From the NCBI RefSeq assembly GCF_033097525.1, contig NZ_CP109907.1:3658001-3722000 (forward strand): 64,000 nt of DNA, given 5' to 3'. Source of the DNA: Sphingobacterium sp. UGAL515B_05 (GTDB taxonomy: Bacteria; Bacteroidota; Bacteroidia; Sphingobacteriales; Sphingobacteriaceae). Numbering within the stretch: position 1 is the stretch's first letter; each line of letters starts with the position of its first letter. Both the position numbers and the translations under genes were made by a program. This document shows, one piece after another, positions 1-10,146 of this stretch. The notes under the pieces were generated by a model, which was not told the DNA's origin, made no database searches, and was given only the letters and a program-made list of their open reading frames with translations.

Positions 1-30
1 CAATAAAGGATTGATCTAATAGGTTGTTTT

Positions 31-62
31 AAAGGCTGATTCGCAAAGGAATTAGCCTTTTT
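31..62 (+). terminator. Rho-independent terminator of an upstream gene
   Basis: A 12-bp stem (31-42 with 49-60, one G-T wobble) closes a 6-nt loop and runs into a short T tract. It probably ends a + strand gene left of the window. No gene starts in 1-129. Confidence 0.6.
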
Positions 63-129
63 GCTTCGAAGAAATAGAGTATATCGTGCCCCTGTAAAAC
101 GAATATATAGTCTAATAGAAAGTGCAAAT

Positions 130-630
130 CTAGATTTCGCGCAGGATTTTAATATTTTCATGGGCTTCACGCTGCTGGCTCAGCTGAATCTGGATTAGAT
201 TTTTGGCCCCTATGGAGAGCTTATTTTCCTCTGCTAGCGCTTTGTTGTAAACCTCTCGGAAAGCCGTCTCGCCCCGATCACAATGCTCCAATAAATCTTG
301 CATATTACCGCCCGATAATTTTGATTTGATGACCATCCACAGCCGAAAAAGCTCGCCGCTTAATTTGGTCCGGTCAGTGGCGTACTGGCCGGCAAACTCA
401 ACAAGGGGACTGAGTTCTGCAATAAATTTTTCCGACTGCCCTATAAACTGTCTGAAAACTGCTTCACGCGCACCTTCGCCCTGTTCATTGGCAAGGTCGA
501 TCGCTAGCTCATAACCTTCAATACGGTCATTGTTGATTTTAATAAGGTCATTTAAAATATTAGGGTCGTTCTGATTTCTTTTCATATTTTCTAATGCTGT
601 TTTTAAGGTAGAACAAGAAAGATTAATCAT
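130..630 (-). CDS. PA2169/DUF2383 family four-helix-bundle protein
   Basis: A 166-aa soluble, almost entirely helical protein. The line of conserved elements, DLIKINNDRIEGYE near residues 28-41, a central FRQFIGQSEKF, then GELFRLW and HCDRGE, matches DUF2383 (PA2169 family), a ferritin-like four-helix fold of unknown function often found with stress proteins. No signal peptide or membrane helix. The start has an A/T-rich leader. Its neighbours (YihY, CsbD) also belong to families linked to envelope or general stress, which fits but does not prove a stress role. Family call is firm, function unknown. Confidence 0.8.
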   Translation of the reverse strand: MINLSCSTLKTALENMKRNQNDPNILNDLIKINNDRIEGYELAIDLANEQGEGAREAVFRQFIGQSEKFIAELSPLVEFAGQYATDRTKLSGELFRLWMVIKSKLSGGNMQDLLEHCDRGETAFREVYNKALAEENKLSIGAKNLIQIQLSQQREAHENIKILREI

Positions 631-823
631 TAGTTTGTCTTTGTTTCTTTTATGGTAATTATCTGTAGCTTACTTCTTGATTTTTAGGATACTTAGAGTT
701 GATTATTTGGACTGAAGGTGTATTTTGAGGACATGGGTAATACGTTTCTTAGATGCCCAATTTTCTTAAAAAACAAACTTTATGTCATTTTAAGGAGTTT
801 CTTTCTTAAAAACAATAACGACA

Positions 824-1807
824 ATGCATGTAAAAAAGGAAAATAAAAGCAAGCTGCAAACGTATTGGACGATACTGAAAAATACCGTATCAGGCTTTAT
901 GAATGAAGACTCCATAAAATATAGTGCTTCATTATCGTACTACACCGTTTTTTCGATCGGCCCAATATTGGTTTTGATGATCGCGCTGGCCGGTATATTT
1001 TATGGTGCCGATGCCATTCAGGGAAAGGTTTTTGCAGAACTTAACGGCCTGGTAGGCAATAGCGCCGCCAAACAGATTGAAGAGGTTATTCAAAATCTGC
1101 AGTTATCGGGTAAATCAAATATGGCGTTGGTAATCAGTGTGGGAACCCTGATCATCGGTGCAACGACGGTTTTTGGGGATATGCAGAATTCCATCAATAA
1201 GATCTGGCATGTGCGCCCAAAGCCCAAAAAAGGTTGGCTCAAGATGATCCAGGACCGCTTGCTCTCTTCATCACTGGTCATTGGATTGGGGTTTCTTCTG
1301 GTGGTGACATTGATTATCAACGGAATCATTCTTGCACTTACCGGGCAGCTGCAGCGCTATTTCCCGGAAATCACGGTCGTGCTGATGAACTTAATCAATT
1401 TTGTCATCTCCTTTGTGGTTATCGTCCTACTCTTTAGCGTGATCTTTAAAACCTTACCCGATGTCAATATTCAATGGAAGACTGTTCGGGCGGGCGCGCT
1501 ATTCACGGCTATATTATTTGTAATCGGCCGTTACCTGATCGGCATATATCTTGAACGCTCGGCGACGCAGGATACTTACGGTGCGGCCGGCTCATTTGTG
1601 CTTATTTTGCTCTGGGTGTATTACACCGCGGCAATTCTTTATTTTGGAGCTATTTTCACGCGGGAGTATGCAACAGAAATGGCTATCCCAATCGAGCCTT
1701 CTGAATTTGCGGTCCATGTAGAGACACAGGAAATCGAACGCAACGTCGATGAAATTCCACCGGCGCCGCTCGATGAAGAGGAAACGACTATTGATAAAAC
1801 AGCATAG
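824..1807 (+). CDS. YihY/virulence factor BrkB family inner-membrane protein
   Basis: A 327-aa polytopic protein with about six membrane helices (roughly residues 40-61, 99-118, 146-172, 185-208, 221-243 and 254-285) and an acidic hydrophilic C-terminal tail of about 40 residues. Family marks seen: KYSASLSYYTVFSIGP near the first helix, the FGDMQNSINKIW segment, and YGAAGSFVLILLWVYY before the last helix. The family was once called ribonuclease BN; that activity belongs to another protein, so no enzyme function is claimed. AAGGAG lies about 30 nt upstream of the ATG, too far for a normal ribosome site. Confidence 0.9.
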   Translation: MHVKKENKSKLQTYWTILKNTVSGFMNEDSIKYSASLSYYTVFSIGPILVLMIALAGIFYGADAIQGKVFAELNGLVGNSAAKQIEEVIQNLQLSGKSNMALVISVGTLIIGATTVFGDMQNSINKIWHVRPKPKKGWLKMIQDRLLSSSLVIGLGFLLVVTLIINGIILALTGQLQRYFPEITVVLMNLINFVISFVVIVLLFSVIFKTLPDVNIQWKTVRAGALFTAILFVIGRYLIGIYLERSATQDTYGAAGSFVLILLWVYYTAAILYFGAIFTREYATEMAIPIEPSEFAVHVETQEIERNVDEIPPAPLDEEETTIDKTA

Positions 1808-1906
1808 AATCCATTAGCTAGTTTTTTAACATTTGATAACATTTTTTTTTAAACGATTCCTGCTGCAGGCTGTTCTATTTATAAAAAAACGAAAGGAAAA
1901 AATAGT

Positions 1907-2092
1907 ATGAGTGAATTAACATGGAAAGGTCGTTGGAACGAAATTAAAGGTAAGGTAAAACAGCAATATGCTGATCTTACAGATGATGATTTACTATATG
2001 CGGAGGGCAAAGAAGATGAGTTGGTTGGTAAACTTCAAAAGAAAACAGGTAAAACACAAGACGAGGTGAATAGTTGGTTGAACGGTTTGTAG
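1907..2092 (+). CDS. CsbD family small stress-response protein
   Basis: A 61-aa hydrophilic protein. It shows the CsbD pattern: [19 protein letters not shown] near the N-terminus, then [18 protein letters not shown] with a C-terminal amphipathic segment. CsbD proteins are abundant, induced by general stress, and of unknown molecular role. It has its own upstream region (1808-1906) and a strong terminator immediately downstream, so it is probably a single-gene unit. AAAGGA precedes the start at suitable distance. Confidence 0.92.
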   Translation: MSELTWKGRWNEIKGKVKQQYADLTDDDLLYAEGKEDELVGKLQKKTGKTQDEVNSWLNGL

Positions 2093-2110
2093 AATAGTGT
2101 TTTCATGTTA

Positions 2111-2145
2111 AAGGCGGATAACAGCAATGTTATCCGCCTTTTTTT
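2111..2145 (+). terminator. Terminator of csbD, probably shared with the converging gene
   Basis: A perfect 12-bp stem (2111-2122 with 2129-2140), 6-nt loop, then a run of T to 2145. It follows the CsbD gene by 18 nt and ends against the 3' end of the opposing SemiSWEET gene. On the minus strand the stem is followed by a shorter T-rich tract, so it may act in both directions. Confidence 0.85.
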
Positions 2146-2407
2146 AGGTCTTTTTTCTATAAGTTAGATAGCTGCCTAACAGACACAGGTTGACCAGAAC
2201 AGCAAAGCTGTTTGAATAGATAATGGGCGCCTCACTTTTCATTACCCCGTACCATACCCATAGGGAAAGTCCTATGATTAACGTTAACAGCATAACAGGA
2301 GAAAGGTCATCCACATTTTTTTCTTTCAATACCTTGATCAGCTGCGGCAACATAGCAATTGATGTAAGGGCACCCGCAATAATACCCAGAATGTTTTCAT
2401 TGATCAT
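2144..2407 (-). CDS. SemiSWEET family sugar transporter
   Basis: An 87-aa protein with three membrane helices and the PQ-loop motif (MLPQL near residues 19-23), the size and layout of bacterial SemiSWEETs, which work as homodimers to pass mono- or disaccharides across the inner membrane. The middle helix holds LSLWVWYGV and the last one has SNSFAVLVNL, where the substrate-site asparagine of the family usually lies. It sits just downstream of the start of no other gene and converges on csbD. The sugar cannot be told from sequence. Confidence 0.85.
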   Translation of the reverse strand: MINENILGIIAGALTSIAMLPQLIKVLKEKNVDDLSPVMLLTLIIGLSLWVWYGVMKSEAPIIYSNSFAVLVNLCLLGSYLTYRKKT

Positions 2408-2450
2408 AAGGACTTCGGTTTTAGGTGATCACTATGTTGATATGTCCAGA

Positions 2451-4757
2451 CTAAAATGGATAACCGATCGCGAGATTAAACATCAGATTATCTTTTCGCC
2501 ATCTTGAACTTCCAAAGTCGATATCCTTAAATACCCAGCGCTCGCCCTTCGGTAAATAGGGGATACGGAACGGGATGGAAAAGTCAGTACGCAGGATCAG
2601 AAAAGTAAAGTCAAACCGTAATCCCAAGCCGCCGCCGACGGCTAGTTCCTGCAGGAAATCCTTGCTGAATTTTCCGCCCGGTTTGGTCTCATCATCCCGC
2701 TGCAGCCATACATTTCCAGCATCGATAAAGGCCGCCCAATGGACAGGGCCAGCAATTTTTGCCCTGTATTCGGTGTTCAGCTCCAGCTTGATATCGCCTG
2801 TCTGATCGGCATAGAAAAGTCCATTGCCCAGTCTTTCTGGCGCTACCGTGCCAGGTCCGATCGCACGGGCGCCAAAGGCACGGATACTATTTGGTCCGCC
2901 CACATAATATTGCTTAAGATAGGGCAGGGAACGCGAATTGCCATAGGAGTAGCTCATCCCTATACTCACCCGTGATGCGATCTGTGAATTTTCGCTGAGC
3001 TTGAAATAATGCCTGCCATCCACACTGGCTTTGACATACTGCGAGAAGTACGCATCAAAAAGTTTAAAAGTCTTGCCCTTATTAAAGTCTGCACCTTTGA
3101 TAAGCCCCAGGATATTTCCCGACAGATCCAGGTTTCCCTTGAAATAAAACGTATTGCGCAGGTGCTTTTTCATGGTGTTCTGAAAGGTGAAGTTATAATT
3201 GGGCCCAATTGTGAATTGGGGATCGATTACATGCCGCAGCGCCGGAATGGTATCCATCTGCATCTTGTAGCTTTCCGAAATACCTCTCGGCTGTACATAG
3301 GTGATTTCCATCAGCGCCAGATCATGCTGCTTCTCTTCGTTCTCTTGCCAGGTATAACCGTAGCTCAGCGCCATCGAATTGAGCGTATAGGCTTTGCGGC
3401 GGTTAAGGAATTCGTACCGTGCCTTGATATAGGTATTCGGAATATATTGACGGGAAGGATTATTGGTGCCAAATGGTGTCAGTATCCTCGGAAATGTCAA
3501 GGTTGCCTCGGTGCCGTAGCGGAAATAGCTGGAGTTCAGATCTGCATTGCCACCCGTTTGTATTTCATACCCGCCAAATACGTTGATATTGAGCTTCTCG
3601 GCGCCTTTAAAGGCATTCCGAAGGGTCCAGTTGATATTTACTTCGGTCCCATTATAGACCGAAGCCATTTTTCCTAGCAGTTCTACACGGACAGATTTCT
3701 TTGGCAGCGGAGTAAGGTAATAGTATACATCCAGCGCATTGGGTACTTCCTTGCTGTCCACAAAGTTATTTTTGACAAATTTCCAGCTGTTGAGATTCAC
3801 CAGGTGGCTAATGGTCCTGTTGTGGGCGTCGCGGTTATACAGATCGCCCGCCTTGAAAAAAATATGATTGGCGATTACAGGTTTGCGGAAGGTATGATTT
3901 GGGTCAATAAAATAATAACTGCTATCAAATAGTTCGGCATTCCGCGGTGACTGCTGGTAGCCAGCTCCGGTCTCGGTATAGTTTGGGAAAATATAAATCT
4001 TATTGATTTTGGATGCGGCTCTTGCCTGTTCGGGCGTTTCCTTTTTTACGGTCACATAGAGGTTGACTTTATGATTCCCGATAGTGCTGTCGACCTGTAC
4101 CAGGATGTAGTCTGGGCTGAAATAATAATAGCCCTTATTTTTAAGGACGTTGTCGATGCGGTCTCGTTCATTGAGCACAACATCAAGACTATAATTTTTG
4201 CCCACCTGCAACAGGCTGCGGTCAGAAGTTGCGCGGATATCGCGTCCCAGTTGCGTGCTGCTGTCTACGTCAAAAGTGACGGATTTGATCCGGTAGATCA
4301 GATTGGGCTTGGCGGTATAGTCTACCGTAGCTTTTTTATTTTCGACGATTGTATCCGAAGTAACTTCCGCATTGAAAAAACCGATATTTTCAAGCCGGTT
4401 GCGCAGCAGATTCTCATTGTACTCCCGGTTTACATCGCTCAGCAAAACGGGTTCTTCACCTATCTTTTTGAAAAAACGCTTGATAAAATTGCTATTTGAC
4501 GTATCGCCGGCCATATTGTTAAAATAAAGCTTGTAAGGCATGCCTAAAACACGCTTGTTGGGCTGGGGCCGAAGCGATTCGGCCAGATAGGTAGCCAGCT
4601 TTTCCTTGTCTTTCTTTGGAATAGTATCGGAAGCGATCTTAACGTTTCCCTTTACATAAAGGCTGTCTCCTTCGGGCAGGTTTTTAGTCGACGAACAGGA
4701 AGCAATCAGCCCACCAAGGGCAAGCAGGCCAATAATCGATTTTAATTTAATTTGCAT
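2451..4757 (-). CDS. tamL: TamL: BamA/TamA-family outer-membrane barrel lipoprotein
   Basis: About 768 aa. The start is placed at 4757, not 4781, because GGAG sits just upstream of that ATG and the resulting N-terminus is a lipoprotein signal (GGLIASC). Behind it come POTRA-like repeats (roughly residues 30-330) and a C-terminal BamA-type barrel; the GGPNSIRAFGARAIGPG stretch near residue 650 is the barrel's conserved lid-lock region. In Bacteroidota the TamA partner of TamB is a lipoprotein called TamL; the pair is thought to move lipid or help assemble outer-membrane proteins. Its start overlaps the tamB stop by 11 nt, so the two are translationally coupled, tamB first. Confidence 0.9.
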   Translation of the reverse strand: MQIKLKSIIGLLALGGLIASCSSTKNLPEGDSLYVKGNVKIASDTIPKKDKEKLATYLAESLRPQPNKRVLGMPYKLYFNNMAGDTSNSNFIKRFFKKIGEEPVLLSDVNREYNENLLRNRLENIGFFNAEVTSDTIVENKKATVDYTAKPNLIYRIKSVTFDVDSSTQLGRDIRATSDRSLLQVGKNYSLDVVLNERDRIDNVLKNKGYYYFSPDYILVQVDSTIGNHKVNLYVTVKKETPEQARAASKINKIYIFPNYTETGAGYQQSPRNAELFDSSYYFIDPNHTFRKPVIANHIFFKAGDLYNRDAHNRTISHLVNLNSWKFVKNNFVDSKEVPNALDVYYYLTPLPKKSVRVELLGKMASVYNGTEVNINWTLRNAFKGAEKLNINVFGGYEIQTGGNADLNSSYFRYGTEATLTFPRILTPFGTNNPSRQYIPNTYIKARYEFLNRRKAYTLNSMALSYGYTWQENEEKQHDLALMEITYVQPRGISESYKMQMDTIPALRHVIDPQFTIGPNYNFTFQNTMKKHLRNTFYFKGNLDLSGNILGLIKGADFNKGKTFKLFDAYFSQYVKASVDGRHYFKLSENSQIASRVSIGMSYSYGNSRSLPYLKQYYVGGPNSIRAFGARAIGPGTVAPERLGNGLFYADQTGDIKLELNTEYRAKIAGPVHWAAFIDAGNVWLQRDDETKPGGKFSKDFLQELAVGGGLGLRFDFTFLILRTDFSIPFRIPYLPKGERWVFKDIDFGSSRWRKDNLMFNLAIGYPF

Positions 4758-7700
4758 GGTAACTCCTTTCCTCGTCTTCATTTTTAATCGCTGTGGTTCT
4801 GATGGTATCTGAATGTGTTGGCATACTTTTTTTCCGGCCGTTGTTTGCAGCGCTGTCTACCTGCTGGCGGCGCTGCTGTTCTTTTTGCTGATCTTCTAGC
4901 TGTTTTCTGTATTCCGGACTATGGAGCATCAGGCTATCACGGATCACCGTACGCACACTGTCCCGATAGGCCGAATCTTGTTCCATTCGGTCTACGTCAA
5001 AACGCTTCCTGAATTTCTTGCTACCGGTATTGTAATATTCTTTGAGCTTTTTGGAACGCATAAAGATTTCCTTAAATCGGTTGTAATCCATCGTGATAAT
5101 AAAACCGATTCCGGTTTCGACAAATTGCCCCTGCAAAGTCACCTGATATTGGTTTTTGCGGTAGAAGCGTGCAAAGTAGCGCCCGTCCTGCGAAAGCTGA
5201 TAATCCAGCTGTATGTCGCCGGCGATATTATTGGCAGCTTCACCCGGACGTGAATTCCCTTCTACTTCAAAGTTAGATCCGATATTGACTTTCAGTCGGT
5301 CGTTGAGCAGCATTTTGGAAACGCCGATATTCAGGTCGGTACGTGTCTGGGCCGTTCCGGTGCTGTAATCATCTTCTGATGTCAGGTTGAAATCAAGCTC
5401 AACGCCGGTAATTAAATCTGAGGCCAGCCTGTTCAGCTGCGAGCTTAAAAACGAACTGACGCTATTCCGCACAAGCGCTTCTGTACCGCCACCTCCGGAA
5501 AGGCTCTCAAATGGATTTGCAGACATAAAACGGCCTAGTACAATCAGTGAAAAGACTTGTTTGTTGAGATCGGAAGGATTCTCCCGAAGTGTGCTGAGCG
5601 CATTGTCAACCTTGCTGATAACATCCTGCGATACGATGGCATTGTTGGCATTCAGGTCGATGTCAAAATTGAGCTGTGGCTGGAATAGCTTATCTGTGAT
5701 TTTTAACAGCACATCGAATGGGATCTTCTGTTTGTATAAGTTGGCATTCTGCGTGCCGAGCTGTGGTGCAACAAGTTCCAGGGTAGGGGCTTTTAAGGTA
5801 TAGGCTGCGGTAATATTGAGCTGTGCATCCAACGGATCTCCATTCCAGGTGATCGTACTTCCTTTCTGAAAGGTAAAATCTTTTTTCACAGGTCCAAAAC
5901 TGAAAGAATAGCTTCCCTGCTCCACGGTAAATGTTCCCGACATCGTTATTTTGCCACTGGCATCCATGCCTGTATTCAATTCCGCCTCGCCCTGAATGTT
6001 TAGGGCATCTTGCGAACCGGCGTCAAGAAGAATCTTAAACTTGGCGTCTTTATCAGTCTGCAGATTCAGATCGACGTCTATTCCTGTAAGCTTTGTTACA
6101 GTCATCGAATCTAATCTGGCAAGCGCATTTGTGGTAGCTGTATCCCGTTTATCCACAAATTCGACCACGCCCTTCCGATCGGCCATGCCAGGATCATTGT
6201 TGGGCATCACCATGGTAAAATCGGTGCTGTCAAGGACCTTGATGGTACCGTCCACCACCGGTTTGTTTAGATTTCCGCTGATCTGCAGATCGGTGCCAAG
6301 AAACATTTTTCCATAAAAGAGGTCGTTGTCTGCCTGTGTGGAATTCAGGACTTCAAAATTTTCCATAGCGATGCCGATGTCAAAGTCAAAATCGGTGTAG
6401 GTCTGTGTATTGACAGAACCGCTGACCTGGGCAATATTGCCTTTGCTGTCTTCGAGTTCAAATTTGGGGAACGATAGGCCATTCTGATCAAAGCGGATCT
6501 GTTCATCCTTTGCTTTGAATAGGGCATTGAGCATCGCCACATTGAATTCAGCCTCTCTAAAATAGAGATCACCCCTGATCTGTGGTTTCGAAGGAGAGCC
6601 CACTATTTTTAACTGCCCTTCGAGGTTGCCCTTGGAATCTTTGAGATTCCCCATGCTGAAAGCCTGTACGGTCTTCATCGTCAGTGGCGCAATATCCAGT
6701 GTGAAGTCTAGCGCTGCATCGCCTTGTGGCGGGTTGATAAAATCGCCGCTGAGAACCAGATTATTTCCATTTTCAGTAACGCTCACGTTTGCGCTATAGG
6801 TATTTTCACGCTCGTTGTTGACCTTGATATTAACATTGCCCACGGTATCTTTTCCGAAGTAAAACTTATCTACGATCAGATCTGCCACAAACACTGGACT
6901 GCTTTCCAGTCGGGAAAGTGTAGTCTGCCCATTGATACCGCCGCCCAGATTCAGACTGTCGCTCATAACCATCTTGCTCAGGGTCTCTATGCGGAAATTT
7001 TTAAAAGCCACATCAACCGGTGAGTTAAGGATGCTGTCTTGCGATGCAATGCGCAGCTCCTGCCCCTTGTTGCTCAGCACGAAATTATCGGCCAGTATGC
7101 CCGCGCTGCCAAATTTTAGGGTATTATTAGGCGCTACATCCCATTTATCGTAGTTGAGCATTAAGCCGTCCTGAAGCAAACTGAATACAAATAGACCATC
7201 CTTGACCTGCATGTCGGCGCCGAGATGATATTGTTCTTTATCTTGTTTATCCTTGATCCATAGGCCCAGATTGACGATGTTTTGTGCGACCTTTCCGCTC
7301 AGAATGGTGTTGGTAATTTCAATACTGCTGACTTTAACTTTATTGATCAGGGCCGAATAGTAAAGGGAACTATCCAGGCTGTTGATGTCCAGGGTAACAT
7401 TATTGATTTCTGTGCCGCCATATACAACCCGGGGTGCGTCTAGTTTGGCTGAGAGATTCTTGGATCCACTGTCGAAGCGACCATCCAGGGTAATGGCTTT
7501 CATTTCTGTCAGCTCAGGGAGAAAATCTTGAATAAGCCGGTTTCGGGTCAGCTGTGCCGAAAATTCGATGAGCTGCGGCGAGTAGGGCGGAATCTTGATA
7601 GGCTTTTCGGGTGTATAATATAGCTGCAGGAGATCCTGTACGGCACTTTGCAGTTCTAAAATTTTGTACTTGCCAACCAGGTGGGCATTCAGAAAGTCGG

Positions 7701-10053
7701 AACGCAGCTGCAGCTGATTACGGCTGCTGTCAGCTTTTGCCAGGAGGGATACCGTGTCCAGTGCATATCGATCGTTGTTGTATCGGATCAACGAATTGGT
7801 AATCTGCGCTTCACCGTTGAGGAGGTTTGGATCAGCAGTGCTGAAATTACCGCTGAGCTTACCGCGGTAGCTGATGGCATCTTTCACCAGGTTTAACTTT
7901 TGTAAGTTGATGCTGTCGACGTTCATTTCAAAGGCTATTTTGGGATAGGTCGCATCCATCTGCGCAGTGGCATCCAATTTCAGCTTGATATTCGGGTCGG
8001 GACTGATGACGGATGCTTTAATGGCGCCTTTGTCTGCCGAGAGATCCATATCGATATCATGATAGCGGTAGCCCATGGCGTCCATGCGGTTCACTTTTCC
8101 ATCAAAACTGGCCATCATTTTTTTGGGATCTGTGCCTTTGCCTTTTATTTTTCCTTCAAAAGAAAGAATCCCCAACGTACTGTCCATTTTCATGATTTTG
8201 CCGATGTCCAGATCGCGCACACTCACCGATGCCTCATAGCTGGTATCGCGCTTGGCCATAGCAACCTTTCCATCTAATTTAGCAGTCCCTTTTTCGGTAA
8301 CCAAAGCTAGTTTTGTGTTAAAAGATGCCATTCCACCTTTAAAAGTACCGCTCAGTCCGATAGCATTTGGCAGCTCAATATTTTGAGGTAGCATCGACCT
8401 GGAAACCAGCTTTTCGATATCCGAACGGCCTGTGGTTAATTTTTTAAGGTTGAGGTCTACCGACAATTTATTCATATCGGGTAATCCTTTTAAATGCAAA
8501 CTTGCAATCAGCCTGGTATTGGAAAGTGTACGGAAATCGATATTCGGAATATTCAGGTCATCTACACGGCCAGCCACACGGGTATCAATATAGAACTTCT
8601 TGTCCATCAGGGGCTTCATCACTTCCATAGTGTCCAGAAAAGGGGCAAAAAAGCGAATATCGCGCATATCAATATAACTCTTTATGAGGCTGGCATTGAC
8701 CCGTATCAGTTCTGGCTTTTTGGTAATGATATCCAAGGAAGGGTAACTTAGCTTAATATAATCGCGGATTAGGGTACGGGGAGTTTCCGCATATAGATTT
8801 TTAATTTCGGCACTTGTACTGGTATAGTTAAAATCGGCTTTCAGCTGCTTGATCGCAAAGCCGGAGTGATCAGCGGCAACAAGCTCTTTCAGTGATCCGC
8901 TGATAGAATCGGCGCTATAATATAAATCTGTCAGCTGGGTTTTGAGTCCCGGCATATGGATGTTAAAATAGTCAAATCCTTTGATGCGGGGCTGGTTGTC
9001 GTCCTTAAAACGGATACTGGTATTATTGATGTTGATGTCTTTTGCCGAAACGACCCAGTTCATCTTTGCGGCGCTGCTGCTGTCGGCTTCAGTTTTGCTG
9101 GTTTTTGCTGCTGCGGCCGAAGATTTTTGAATTTTTCCCAGCAGGACATTATGATCCGAACCATCGAGTTGGAGCTTTTGGATATCGACAAATTCATTTT
9201 TGAGATCGATCTTATTGATAGCGGCATAGAAATTTTTCAGGATAAATTGAGATTTAAGTGCACTCGATTCATCTTCATAACGAACCAGCACATTACTGAG
9301 TTCGGCCACCTGGATGCCTACATCAGGAAGGAGGGATGTGGTCTGTGCAGTTTTATCGGTTATACCAAAATCTTCAACCGATGGGCCTGCGCCTTCTACG
9401 GCGGGCTTCCACTGTTTGACCGTGGCATTTAGTCCGTCGATATTGATTTTCGGCAGCTCAAAGGCCATGTTTTTGGTCAGGTCAAATTTCTTTATGTTAG
9501 TATTTAAACGACCAAGATAGACGTCGGCACTGGTACCGATCACAGCATCGGCATAGACAACATGTATTTTTGAAAACTTGACCTTATCGAGGTTAAAAAG
9601 AAGGGCTGATGCTGTGTCGGCGGTTGGTTCACTTTCCTTTTCAGAAGCAAAAGCTTTGACGATATAGTCAAAGTTAAAGCTGCTGTCGGGCAAGGAACGA
9701 CGTATTTTGGCGGTAATACCATCGGCTTCCAGGCTTTGGATTTCAACAGTATTCTTTAATAGTTTCAGCATATTGATATCGACCGCGATGCTTTTACCAG
9801 CAACTAAGGTGTCTTTACTTTGATCTTCGAGATAGATATCTTCCAATATCAATTTTTTAGGAAAATCGATATTGATGTAACCAATTTTGACGGGGGTGCC
9901 GATCTTTCCTTCGACATAATGTGTCACTTTACCAGCAATATAATTCTGTATGGAGGGTAGGCGAAGCAGGAAAACGATAAGAATAAAAAGCGTAATTATT
10001 CCTCCAATAATCCACAATATTGTTTTTAAAGCAATCCGGGCAAATCTGTTCAA
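4747..10053 (-). CDS. tamB: TamB: translocation and assembly module inner-membrane protein
   Basis: A 1768-aa protein with one N-terminal membrane helix (about residues 8-33) followed by a very long periplasmic stretch of repetitive beta-strands, AsmA-like at the front, and a C-terminal TamB (DUF490) domain around residues 1250-1640. The tail past 1690 is charged and glutamine-rich. Proteins of this type form a hydrophobic groove bridging the inner and outer membranes and are implicated in phospholipid transport or barrel assembly. Longer than E. coli TamB (about 1260 aa), normal for this phylum. First gene of an operon with the overlapping tamL. Confidence 0.93.
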   Translation of the reverse strand: MNRFARIALKTILWIIGGIITLFILIVFLLRLPSIQNYIAGKVTHYVEGKIGTPVKIGYINIDFPKKLILEDIYLEDQSKDTLVAGKSIAVDINMLKLLKNTVEIQSLEADGITAKIRRSLPDSSFNFDYIVKAFASEKESEPTADTASALLFNLDKVKFSKIHVVYADAVIGTSADVYLGRLNTNIKKFDLTKNMAFELPKINIDGLNATVKQWKPAVEGAGPSVEDFGITDKTAQTTSLLPDVGIQVAELSNVLVRYEDESSALKSQFILKNFYAAINKIDLKNEFVDIQKLQLDGSDHNVLLGKIQKSSAAAAKTSKTEADSSSAAKMNWVVSAKDININNTSIRFKDDNQPRIKGFDYFNIHMPGLKTQLTDLYYSADSISGSLKELVAADHSGFAIKQLKADFNYTSTSAEIKNLYAETPRTLIRDYIKLSYPSLDIITKKPELIRVNASLIKSYIDMRDIRFFAPFLDTMEVMKPLMDKKFYIDTRVAGRVDDLNIPNIDFRTLSNTRLIASLHLKGLPDMNKLSVDLNLKKLTTGRSDIEKLVSRSMLPQNIELPNAIGLSGTFKGGMASFNTKLALVTEKGTAKLDGKVAMAKRDTSYEASVSVRDLDIGKIMKMDSTLGILSFEGKIKGKGTDPKKMMASFDGKVNRMDAMGYRYHDIDMDLSADKGAIKASVISPDPNIKLKLDATAQMDATYPKIAFEMNVDSINLQKLNLVKDAISYRGKLSGNFSTADPNLLNGEAQITNSLIRYNNDRYALDTVSLLAKADSSRNQLQLRSDFLNAHLVGKYKILELQSAVQDLLQLYYTPEKPIKIPPYSPQLIEFSAQLTRNRLIQDFLPELTEMKAITLDGRFDSGSKNLSAKLDAPRVVYGGTEINNVTLDINSLDSSLYYSALINKVKVSSIEITNTILSGKVAQNIVNLGLWIKDKQDKEQYHLGADMQVKDGLFVFSLLQDGLMLNYDKWDVAPNNTLKFGSAGILADNFVLSNKGQELRIASQDSILNSPVDVAFKNFRIETLSKMVMSDSLNLGGGINGQTTLSRLESSPVFVADLIVDKFYFGKDTVGNVNIKVNNERENTYSANVSVTENGNNLVLSGDFINPPQGDAALDFTLDIAPLTMKTVQAFSMGNLKDSKGNLEGQLKIVGSPSKPQIRGDLYFREAEFNVAMLNALFKAKDEQIRFDQNGLSFPKFELEDSKGNIAQVSGSVNTQTYTDFDFDIGIAMENFEVLNSTQADNDLFYGKMFLGTDLQISGNLNKPVVDGTIKVLDSTDFTMVMPNNDPGMADRKGVVEFVDKRDTATTNALARLDSMTVTKLTGIDVDLNLQTDKDAKFKILLDAGSQDALNIQGEAELNTGMDASGKITMSGTFTVEQGSYSFSFGPVKKDFTFQKGSTITWNGDPLDAQLNITAAYTLKAPTLELVAPQLGTQNANLYKQKIPFDVLLKITDKLFQPQLNFDIDLNANNAIVSQDVISKVDNALSTLRENPSDLNKQVFSLIVLGRFMSANPFESLSGGGGTEALVRNSVSSFLSSQLNRLASDLITGVELDFNLTSEDDYSTGTAQTRTDLNIGVSKMLLNDRLKVNIGSNFEVEGNSRPGEAANNIAGDIQLDYQLSQDGRYFARFYRKNQYQVTLQGQFVETGIGFIITMDYNRFKEIFMRSKKLKEYYNTGSKKFRKRFDVDRMEQDSAYRDSVRTVIRDSLMLHSPEYRKQLEDQQKEQQRRQQVDSAANNGRKKSMPTHSDTIRTTAIKNEDEERSYHAN

Positions 10054-10146
10054 TGTGTTGTTGATTTAAGTTTACAGATAGGACAACACAGAACTGCAAA
10101 TGGTTTGGATATTGTGAATTGATATCTCCGTCGATGTAGGGTTAGT

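Noticed and set aside
3..128. Possible promoter or gene at the left edge
   Set aside because: Only a terminator is supported; no start codon with a continuing frame.
3009..3677. A 222-codon frame on the + strand inside tamL
   Set aside because: It is antisense to a well-supported barrel protein with conserved motifs; its translation shows no family pattern.
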